IMG/VR virus record: IMGVR_UViG_3300018420_000158 | Location: 1-20,359 of that record | Source of the DNA: a virus | Strand: one strand, 5' to 3' | DNA length: 20,359 nucleotides | Shown here: positions 5,913 to 12,592 of the stretch, one piece after another | Layout of the letters: each line of letters starts with the position of its first letter | Numbering within the stretch: the stretch's first letter is position 1 | The notes under the pieces: generated by a model | Database searches by the model: none | Told to the model about the DNA's origin: nothing | Seen by the model: the letters and a program-made list of their open reading frames with translations, nothing else | Position numbers and translations under genes: made by a program

Positions 5913-5971
5913 CTTACGCGGAGGGAGGTAAGCTCGGGGGTTTATATGTGTATATACCCCGGCGGGCTTAC
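5877..5971 (-). ncRNA. Predicted leftward structured small RNA, about 95 nt
   Basis: The RNA would start near 5971, behind the leftward promoter, and end in U7 at 5877. A 5' hairpin has an outer stem GUAAGC/GCUUAC (5971-5966 with 5933-5928). Its inner stem is GGGGUAUAUA with UAUAAACCCC (60-51 with 46-37 of the 5900s), one mismatch, loop CACA. Between this and the terminator hairpin lies an unpaired pyrimidine-rich segment with CCUCCCUCC (around 5928-5920), which is complementary to Shine-Dalgarno GGAGG. Hairpin, C-rich loop and intrinsic terminator is the classic layout of a trans-acting bacterial sRNA. No ORF with a start and ribosome site fits inside it. Existence and function are inferred from sequence only. 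Confidence 0.55.
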
Positions 5972-5977
5972 AGTCCC

Positions 5978-6006
5978 ATTGTACTGTCAGGTAGCTACCT
6001 TGTCAA
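5978..6006 (-). promoter_or_regulatory. Near-consensus leftward promoter with palindromic spacer
   Basis: On the minus strand TTGACA (6006-6001), an optimal 17-nt spacer and TACAAT (5983-5978). The spacer holds the 12-bp perfect palindrome AGGTAGCTACCT (5989-6000). It is the best sigma70 match in the window. Confidence 0.7.
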
Positions 6007-6054
6007 TAGCTCCGTATAATTTATTTTTCTTGACAAAACAACTCGGTAGTTACC
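5989..6054. promoter_or_regulatory. Paired palindromic operators of the two divergent promoters
   Basis: GGTAGCTACC (5990-5999) and GGTAGTTACC (6045-6054) are 55 bp apart. The first fills the spacer of the leftward promoter; the second runs into the -10 box of the rightward promoter. One dimeric regulator binding both would control both directions. The protein that binds is unknown; the winged-helix protein at 4758 is a candidate by position only. Confidence 0.5.
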
Positions 6055-6059
6055 ATAAT
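6030..6059 (+). promoter_or_regulatory. Rightward promoter for packaging and structural genes
   Basis: TTGACA (6030-6035), 18-nt spacer and CATAAT (6054-6059). The start would be near 6066, giving a leader of about 110 nt before terS. The spacer end overlaps the palindrome at 6045-6054. Confidence 0.6.
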
Positions 6060-6113
6060 AAGATTGTATTGAAGGGCGAGATGGCAGGGGAAGACAAATT
6101 CTATCGGCCATGT

Positions 6114-6140
6114 GACCAAGAGTTCCGAGACCACGAGTCC
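6114..6140 (+). repeat. Two short direct repeats in the terS leader
   Basis: GACCAAGAGTTCC (6114-6126) and GACCACGAGTCC (6129-6140), 15 nt apart. They sit just upstream of terS and of a T-rich tract (6141-6166). A TerS recognition site is possible but unproven. Confidence 0.45.
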
Positions 6141-6177
6141 TTTTTTACATTTTTTTTATATTTTTTGGTGTATAACC

Positions 6178-6585
6178 ATGAATTTACTACCCCAACAGCG
6201 GAAAAAACGTGAGTTATCCGACAAACAGCAATCATTCCTCACTGCTCTCTTTGAAAACGGGGGAAATTTCTCCCGAGCCTGCGAAGTTGCAGGTTACTCG
6301 CAGGGTTCCATCGGCCATCTCAAGGAGTCATTGGCGGATGAAATCATTGACGGAGCACGGAATATACTTGCAGGTGGTGCTGTTAAGGCCGCAAATAAGA
6401 TTGTGGCAACAATTGACTCCCCAGAAATTGAGAGGGGAGATAATATCCGTCTCCAAGCCGCCGAAAGTCTCCTCAATCGTGTCGGCTTGGGGAAACAAGA
6501 GACTCACAACGTCAATGTCCAAGCTGTACATGGGGTGGTTTTACTGCCCCCGAAGAAAGAGATGGTTGTAGATCACGTTGAGTGA
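6178..6585 (+). CDS. terS: Terminase small subunit
   Basis: The 135-residue protein would recognise the phage DNA for packaging and load the large subunit. After a basic start (MNLLPQQRKKRELSDKQQSF) comes a helix-turn-helix region (LTALFENGGNFSRACEVAGY, then SQGSIGHLK). A helical oligomerisation part follows (INSERTED as ILAGGAVKAANKIVATIDSP), and the end is a beta-like tail (VNVQAVHGVVLLPPKK). This order fits phage TerS. I chose ATG 6178; longer in-frame starts (TTG 6112) would run through the T-rich leader and give an odd Phe-rich N-terminus. The ribosome site is weak (GGTG). It overlaps terL by 8 nt, which strongly supports the pair. Confidence 0.8.
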   Translation: MNLLPQQRKKRELSDKQQSFLTALFENGGNFSRACEVAGYSQGSIGHLKESLADEIIDGARNILAGGAVKAANKIVATIDSPEIERGDNIRLQAAESLLNRVGLGKQETHNVNVQAVHGVVLLPPKKEMVVDHVE

Positions 6586-8278
6586 AGAAGTTGAAGCCCC
6601 TGTACGCAAGCGGGGAAGGCCCAAAAAGGACCCAAATGCGCCCAAAGCCCGCTACAACCTCTCTACTGCGGAAAAAGCGCGTCGAGCGACGCAAGCAAGC
6701 ATAAATCGGTCTAAAAAAGAGGCGGCAAAGAAAAAAGCCGCCGCAAAAAAGCAAAATCAGCGGGCGAACCAGCGTATTCGTGCCGCACAGAAAGTTGAAA
6801 CAGCCTTAAAAGGCGAAAAGTCCCGTCTTGTAGACATGGGAGATGTTGACCAATTACCTTCACACGTAAAGGAGCTAATTGGTGAATCTGATGTTGTATT
6901 TCAACCTAATGCGGGGCCTCAAGAGGAGTTCTTGTCCGCCCCAGAACAAGATGTATTGTACGGTGGAGCGGCTGGAGGCGGAAAAAGTTTCGCTCTGCTT
7001 GCTGATCCTCTCCGCTATTGTCACAACCCTAACCATCGGGGGCTTCTTCTACGCCGCACTCTCGATGAGTTGACTGAACTCATATCAAAGTCGAAACAAC
7101 TGTATCCCAAAGCGTTTCCCGGCGCCACATTCCGTGAAAGTAAGTCGACGTGGGTCTTTCCATCCGGAGCTACTATATGGTTCTCATACCTCGACAAGGA
7201 CAAAGACGTCACTCGATATCAAGGGCAGGCATTCAACTGGATAGCTATCGATGAAATCACCCAGTATCCCACACCCTATGTATGGGAATACCTCCGGTCA
7301 CGTCTACGGACTACAGACCCAGAACTCTCGGCAAACTTATCCATGCGTTGCACAGCAAACCCCGGTGGTGTCGGCGGATGGTGGGTCAAAAAAATGTACA
7401 TCGACCAAGGGGAGCCCGGTGAGCGTTACGTTCCATCCGACATGGAATCGGGAAAGCCATACGTATACCCGGATGGACATGCAAAGGCAGGTCAACCGCT
7501 CTACTGGCGAAAGTTCGTCCCCGCAAGACTCACAGACAACCCGTACCTCATGCGGGACGGACAATACGAGGCAATGCTCCTCTCACTACCAGAGGTTGAA
7601 AGAAAACGCCTGCTCGATGGTGACTGGGATGTCGCAGAAGGCTGTGCATTCCCAGAGTTTAACAAACTCAAACACTGCGTCGACCCAATTGAATTACCGA
7701 CAAATTGGCCGCGAATCAGAGCCTGTGACTACGGCTACGCAAGCCCGTCGTGCGTACTATGGGGCGCAATCGACTGGGACAACAACATATGGGTATATAG
7801 AGAATTATACGTAAAACACTTTACAGCAGAACAACTTGCCGCTAAAATATTAGAAATGGAGGAGTGGGACCCACAACCTCACTACACTGTACTCGATAAA
7901 TCGTGCTGGAATAGAACTGGATACGGCCCGTCTATTGCTGAAACCATGATGCGGATGGGCTGTCGTTGGGCACCCTCAGATAGCAACCGTATTGCCGGAA
8001 AGATGGAAGTACATCGCCGTTTAGGTGATAATGAGTTCACACAAGAACCTACGGTTAAATTTTTCAACACATGCACCAATATAATAAAGCAGTTAGCGGG
8101 AATTCCTCTTTCAAAAACAAATTCTGAAGATGTTGATACAAAAGCAGAGGACCATGCGTATGATGCGCTACGTTACATGCTAATGACTCGAACATCAGGG
8201 TATGTCTCCATACATAAGTCTTTGAACGATATTAAGAATAGCACGTTTCAACCACAAGACGCAACCTTCGGATACTAA
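6578..8278 (+). CDS. terL: Terminase large subunit (ATPase-nuclease) with basic AT-hook N-terminus
   Basis: The 566-residue packaging motor cuts concatemeric DNA and pumps it through the portal. The ATPase shows Walker A GGAAGGGKS (129-137), Walker B IAIDE (222-226) and the coupling motif CTANPGG (258-264). The RNase H-like nuclease shows acidic residues D384 (ACDYG), D440 (TVLDKS) and D525 (EDHAYDALRYML). The first 75 or so residues form an unusual extension: KRGRPKK is an AT-hook-like motif, followed by a Lys/Ala/Arg-rich stretch. The start is TTG 6578, inside the end of terS. The next in-frame ATG (residue 87) would remove the extension but leave all motifs, so the basic tail's existence depends on this weak start. 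The enzyme call itself is very sure. Confidence 0.93.
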   Translation: MSEEVEAPVRKRGRPKKDPNAPKARYNLSTAEKARRATQASINRSKKEAAKKKAAAKKQNQRANQRIRAAQKVETALKGEKSRLVDMGDVDQLPSHVKELIGESDVVFQPNAGPQEEFLSAPEQDVLYGGAAGGGKSFALLADPLRYCHNPNHRGLLLRRTLDELTELISKSKQLYPKAFPGATFRESKSTWVFPSGATIWFSYLDKDKDVTRYQGQAFNWIAIDEITQYPTPYVWEYLRSRLRTTDPELSANLSMRCTANPGGVGGWWVKKMYIDQGEPGERYVPSDMESGKPYVYPDGHAKAGQPLYWRKFVPARLTDNPYLMRDGQYEAMLLSLPEVERKRLLDGDWDVAEGCAFPEFNKLKHCVDPIELPTNWPRIRACDYGYASPSCVLWGAIDWDNNIWVYRELYVKHFTAEQLAAKILEMEEWDPQPHYTVLDKSCWNRTGYGPSIAETMMRMGCRWAPSDSNRIAGKMEVHRRLGDNEFTQEPTVKFFNTCTNIIKQLAGIPLSKTNSEDVDTKAEDHAYDALRYMLMTRTSGYVSIHKSLNDIKNSTFQPQDATFGY

Positions 8279-10255
8279 ATGGCTCAACAACGCTTTACCC
8301 CTAAAGAACTACAGCAACTTACTCTCGGGCAATCTCTTGCGCTTAAAGCACAGCGTGAGAAAAATTTGGCAACAGAAATTGCATCTGTAACGGGGAAGCT
8401 CGCTGGTTTTGAGTATGATGGGCAAGAGATTCTCGATACCAAACTAATCGAACTTGCTGACGGAAAGGCTATTGCGGAGTGGAACGTATCGAGCCCGTAC
8501 TCTGTTGGGCAAGTTGAACGTGAGAAGAAAGAAGGTCGTGTGTCTGTACAAGGCGGCGTTCTTGAAGTAAATAACCGATTGAACAACATTTTTACTGAGG
8601 CGGGCCTAAACGAAAAGAAAGGACCGCAGTCTAGTATCAATAACAGACTTAAACAGCTTCTAAGTACAGAAGAGTGGACAGTATACACGGGCTATAAGTA
8701 CTTTCGAGGACGAGCTAAAAAGAAATATAACGAAAATGTACACGAGGGAACAAAAGCCGTACTCGCTCGTTTAAATGCCGAAGGAAAAACGGCTGAACGA
8801 GATTTCCTAGGTTTTAAGTACTTCAGCGGTATTCGTATGGCGGATATGGGAGATTTTGAAGTCTCCGGCTACGATCCGGTCATGGGCACCCTGACTTTCA
8901 TTGAAGGAAAAGCTAAAGGAAAACCAACTGAAGAAAAGACTGTTCTTTTGCGCCCCGCTTCAAGACCGTTTCTAGAGTCAGCAATTGCAGGGCGAGAAAG
9001 TGGAACAATCTTTGCAAATTACAAAGCGTTAACTACACGTGTAAATACTGAACTTAAAGAAACAATGCCGACTGTCTCCGGAAAAGATAGTGCCGGTAAT
9101 CCGCAAGAAAGAAACTTTACTATGCGTGATTATCGAGATCTCGAGGAAGGAATCCTTCTAGAAGCAGGTCTCGAAAAAGATGAACGTCTATTTGCGGGAG
9201 GCCGTACTGGTACAGACGAAGCGTCTAAGTACATTGACGATGAAACGTACTACGAAGTTATCTCGCCCAAACTATTAAAAGCTGACGCAAAACTCGTTGC
9301 GTATTCTAAGACTAGAAACGCTGTTCAATACTTTAAAGAAATTGGGTTTGACGCGGCCCAGCTTCCCGATGATTTAACGTCAGTAATTATTGCAAAAGAT
9401 TTAGTGACTAGCCCTCGCTATAAGAAGATGCTCGGTAAAGAGTTTTTGGACGGTTTGCCAACACAAGGTGGCGGTCTTAAAGCTACCAACGAAGATGGGA
9501 CAACATTTGTATTTAAATCAGACCCTGTGCTTGAGGCGGGGTATCTCGAATTTGCTGTCGGTGACTACGCGAAAAAAACCATAGAAAATAAGGAAGCAGA
9601 AGCACTTGGTACGATTCGACTAGCTAAAATAGTAGAAAGTGATGAGTATGCAGAAGCTACAAAAGTACTAGAGTCTAAAAAAACAACCACAACAAAAACA
9701 GAAAAGAAAGAACCGATTCCTCTCGAACTTGCTGACGATGATCTTGATGACGATATTGTGGAAGCTTTAAAGGAACTCGGAGATCGTTTTAAAAAAGTTC
9801 GACAAGCAACCCCCTCTCTGCCTCAAGGACTAGAAGCACTGGATATAGCTGTTGACGCGGCGTCCACAAAAACAACTCCCGGTTCTGAAGAGACACAGAT
9901 GGATAAACTCTTTAAATACGGGAGGCAGGGATATAAAGTTGGACGCGGCTTATATGGGCTATACCAACTTCGTAAAGGAATTCAGGAACAGCTTGCCCCG
10001 TCAGAAGAGGGCCAGCCGAAGACACTATATGACTTCGGGAACACTCTTTACGATCAAGTTCAAGATGCTTTTTCGAGTCCAAAAAAGGACGAACCACAGC
10101 CTACGGTCCAAGGACCTTCTATGAGTCCAGTATACGACAAAACTTCTGAAGTTTCTGTTGATACTAGACCACTTAATGAAAGACTAACTGAGTACCAACA
10201 ATTTATGCGAGGTCTTCGAGAGAAGTCTCAAGATAAAGGAAATGAAATGCCATGA
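8279..10255 (+). CDS. Large protein with tyrosine-recombinase-like region, between terL and portal
   Basis: The 658-residue protein starts directly after the terL stop. Residues about 120-325 resemble the catalytic domain of tyrosine recombinases. FKYFSGIRMADMGDF holds a box-A-like Arg (R186). A beta-hairpin segment TFIEGKAKGKPTEEKTVLL offers Lys 211/213. TMRDYRDLEEGILLEAGL looks like the HxxR box with Arg in place of His (R283, R286). AGGRTG stands where 'GH' is usual, and Tyr 318 (ASKYIDD) or nearby Tyr could be the nucleophile. Both usual histidines are replaced, so it may be a divergent or inactive enzyme. The C-terminal half has an acidic part (LADDDLDDDIVEAL) and the basic FKYGRQGYKVGRGLYGLYQL. 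Position and length suggest a virion or packaging role. The recombinase link is from reading by eye. Confidence 0.6.
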   Translation: MAQQRFTPKELQQLTLGQSLALKAQREKNLATEIASVTGKLAGFEYDGQEILDTKLIELADGKAIAEWNVSSPYSVGQVEREKKEGRVSVQGGVLEVNNRLNNIFTEAGLNEKKGPQSSINNRLKQLLSTEEWTVYTGYKYFRGRAKKKYNENVHEGTKAVLARLNAEGKTAERDFLGFKYFSGIRMADMGDFEVSGYDPVMGTLTFIEGKAKGKPTEEKTVLLRPASRPFLESAIAGRESGTIFANYKALTTRVNTELKETMPTVSGKDSAGNPQERNFTMRDYRDLEEGILLEAGLEKDERLFAGGRTGTDEASKYIDDETYYEVISPKLLKADAKLVAYSKTRNAVQYFKEIGFDAAQLPDDLTSVIIAKDLVTSPRYKKMLGKEFLDGLPTQGGGLKATNEDGTTFVFKSDPVLEAGYLEFAVGDYAKKTIENKEAEALGTIRLAKIVESDEYAEATKVLESKKTTTTKTEKKEPIPLELADDDLDDDIVEALKELGDRFKKVRQATPSLPQGLEALDIAVDAASTKTTPGSEETQMDKLFKYGRQGYKVGRGLYGLYQLRKGIQEQLAPSEEGQPKTLYDFGNTLYDQVQDAFSSPKKDEPQPTVQGPSMSPVYDKTSEVSVDTRPLNERLTEYQQFMRGLREKSQDKGNEMP

Positions 10256-10443
10256 AAAATATTATGGAAGCTGATACATACGGTATCGATTACAACTGCG
10301 GAGAAAACAACCTAGTTCGTGAATCTGCTGACTTTACAACAGAAGCAAACACAGAAGAGTTAATTGTTGACGCAGGTAGCGTTAATAAAGGACAGCTTGA
10401 CGCTTCAATCTTAAATGCTGACAAAGAAAATCCTCTTTCTTAA
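10252..10443 (+). CDS. Small acidic hypothetical protein
   Basis: This 63-residue protein is joined to the previous gene by an ATGA overlap. It is acidic and polar (TEANTEELIVDAGSVNKG, ending NADKENPLS) with no membrane segment or motif. It sits between the recombinase-like gene and the portal gene. A minor head or assembly role is possible from position only. Family not recognised. Confidence 0.6.
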   Translation: MKNIMEADTYGIDYNCGENNLVRESADFTTEANTEELIVDAGSVNKGQLDASILNADKENPLS

Positions 10444-10459
10444 TAAAAGGTAACTTAGG

Positions 10460-12556
10460 ATGGCTGATGAGGGCTTCTTGCAAGCCCCGGATGACTCTCA
10501 GGTCGAATTTGTAGACGCTGAAGATAAAATGCCGGGTCTGGCCGGACACATTAGAGCTAAATTTGACGACTCTGAAAATGGTCGTAGAACGTTTGAACAA
10601 CGTTGGTTACAGGCGTACAAAAACTATCGTGGAATTTACGATAGTACGACGCAGTACCGCGATTCAGAGCGCTCTAAAGTATTTATCAAAATAACAAAGA
10701 CAAAAGTCTTAGCGGCTTACGGTCAGATTATTGATATTCTTTTTGCGAACAAGAAGTTTCCAATAATTGTTGAGCCTAGTCCTGTTCCAGAAGGTATAGT
10801 TGAGTTTGCTCACGTAAAAGGACCCGGAGATGAAGTTCAAAGTCCATTTGGATTTCCCGGAGATGGCATGGATCTTGCTCCCGGAGAAACACAACTAAAC
10901 TTCGGTAAGTACCAAGAGATGGCCGATCAACTAGCAGGAGGCCCATCTAAGCTCGGAGAACCCCAGCTTGAACCAGCACGAGAAGCGGCAAATGCCCTTG
11001 AAAAGGTTATTCACGATCAGCTTTTAGATACTGATGCCGTAAACGTAATGCGGTACGCAGTCTTTGAGGCATCTCTTCTTGGCACTGGTATTGTAAAAGG
11101 TCCTTTTAATTTTTACGATAAAGTTCATCGATGGGCTCGTGGCGAAAACGGAGAAAGAGAATACACCCCCGAAGAAAAGATTGTACCTCGCTTAGAGCAC
11201 GTATCTTTATGGGACTTTCATCCTGATCCCTCGGCAACAAGTATTGACGACTGTGAATATGTTATTCAACGTCACCGCATGAATCGTCAACAGTTGCGCT
11301 CCTTAATGAACCGCCCGTATTTTAACGCTGAAGCTATTGAAACAGCTATTATAAAGGGACCAAACTACGAAGACAAGTATTACGAAGATACAATTCGTGA
11401 AGATGATACTGAACCATACTATCAAGAAAACCGCTTTGAAGTCCTTGAGTATTGGGGCGTTTTAGATTCTAAGTTTGCTAATGAAGTAGGGCTCGATATT
11501 CCCGATGATTTGTCGCCCCTCGATCAGGTACAAGTAAATGTGTGGGTGTGCGGTTCAAACGTATTACGTTGTGTTCTAAACCCATTTACACCCGCACGTC
11601 TTCCGTACTACGCTTTTCCATTTGAAATTAACCCTTACCAGATTTGGGGTGTTGGTGTAGCCGAAAACATGGAAGACGCACAGATGCTTATGAACGGTCA
11701 CGTTCGTATGGCGATTGATAACCTAGCACTCGCAGGTAATCTCGTATTCGATGTAGACGAGGCATCACTTGTTCCCGGCCAGAACTTTGACATTTTTCCC
11801 GGAAAAGTGTTCAGACGTCAGTCGGGAGTTACCGGCACTGCAATTAACGGTCTGAAGTTTCCGAATACTGCGCCTGAAAATATACAGATGTATCAGATCT
11901 CACGTCAACTTGCAGACGAAGAGACAGGTATTCCATCAGTTATGCACGGGCAAACAGGCGTTACAGGGACTGGACGTACGTCGTCCGGCCTTTCAATGCT
12001 TCTATCACAAGGTAGCATGTCAATAAAGACGGTTGTTAAAAACATTGACGACTTTTTACTGAGGCCTCTTGGACTTGCGTATTTTCAGTGGAATATGCAA
12101 TACAATGACAGTAGCCCTGACATTATCGGTGACCTTAGTATTAAGCCACGTGGTACCGCCGCTGTCATGCAAAAAGAAGTACGCTCACAGAGGCTTACGA
12201 CACTTCTTCAGACAGTTTCTAACCCGATGCTTGCCCCGTTTATTAAACTACCAAACTTGATGAAGGAGCTAGCTATTTCACAAGATATTGACCCAGAAGA
12301 ACTGGTTAATGATCTTGATGAAGCACAACTCTACGCAAAGGTACTACAAGGACTCGCAAATGCTCAACAAGGAACAGGCCCAGAAGGTGGGCCCGCTGGT
12401 CAACCACCCGCAGGCATGGGAGGCCCTGACCAATTATCTGGCGGACCTTCACCAGTTGACGCTTCGGGGACTGGTGACGGCACAATCGGAACGGGAAATG
12501 TTCCAGTTGCAGGGGAAGATGGTTTTACTGGAAACGCTCCTGAACCTCAAATCTAA
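10460..12556 (+). CDS. Portal protein
   Basis: The 698-residue protein would form the dodecameric ring at one capsid vertex through which DNA passes. N-terminal FEQRWLQAYKNYRGIYD and RSKVFIKITKTKVLAAYGQI are typical of the wing and early helices of podophage-type portals. LWDFHPDPSATSIDDCEYVI and PYYAFPFEINPYQIWGVGVA are also characteristic ('...F.P.P.A....C.Y.I', 'P....P....P....G.G.'). The late helix GRTSSGLSMLLSQGSMSIKT fits the crown and stem region. The last 65 or so residues are Gly/Pro-rich (AGQPPAGMGGPDQLSGG) and probably disordered. AAGG lies about 10 nt before ATG. Position after terL and before scaffold and capsid supports it. Confidence 0.85.
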   Translation: MADEGFLQAPDDSQVEFVDAEDKMPGLAGHIRAKFDDSENGRRTFEQRWLQAYKNYRGIYDSTTQYRDSERSKVFIKITKTKVLAAYGQIIDILFANKKFPIIVEPSPVPEGIVEFAHVKGPGDEVQSPFGFPGDGMDLAPGETQLNFGKYQEMADQLAGGPSKLGEPQLEPAREAANALEKVIHDQLLDTDAVNVMRYAVFEASLLGTGIVKGPFNFYDKVHRWARGENGEREYTPEEKIVPRLEHVSLWDFHPDPSATSIDDCEYVIQRHRMNRQQLRSLMNRPYFNAEAIETAIIKGPNYEDKYYEDTIREDDTEPYYQENRFEVLEYWGVLDSKFANEVGLDIPDDLSPLDQVQVNVWVCGSNVLRCVLNPFTPARLPYYAFPFEINPYQIWGVGVAENMEDAQMLMNGHVRMAIDNLALAGNLVFDVDEASLVPGQNFDIFPGKVFRRQSGVTGTAINGLKFPNTAPENIQMYQISRQLADEETGIPSVMHGQTGVTGTGRTSSGLSMLLSQGSMSIKTVVKNIDDFLLRPLGLAYFQWNMQYNDSSPDIIGDLSIKPRGTAAVMQKEVRSQRLTTLLQTVSNPMLAPFIKLPNLMKELAISQDIDPEELVNDLDEAQLYAKVLQGLANAQQGTGPEGGPAGQPPAGMGGPDQLSGGPSPVDASGTGDGTIGTGNVPVAGEDGFTGNAPEPQI

Positions 12557-12592
12557 TCATCAAAACGTGGTTGACACGGAGAAACAATAAAA

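Noticed and set aside
5817-6212. 131-codon plus-strand ORF crossing both promoters
   Set aside because: It reads through the palindromes and both promoters and has no start with a ribosome site at its beginning; only its last 43 codons are considered, as a possible leader ORF.
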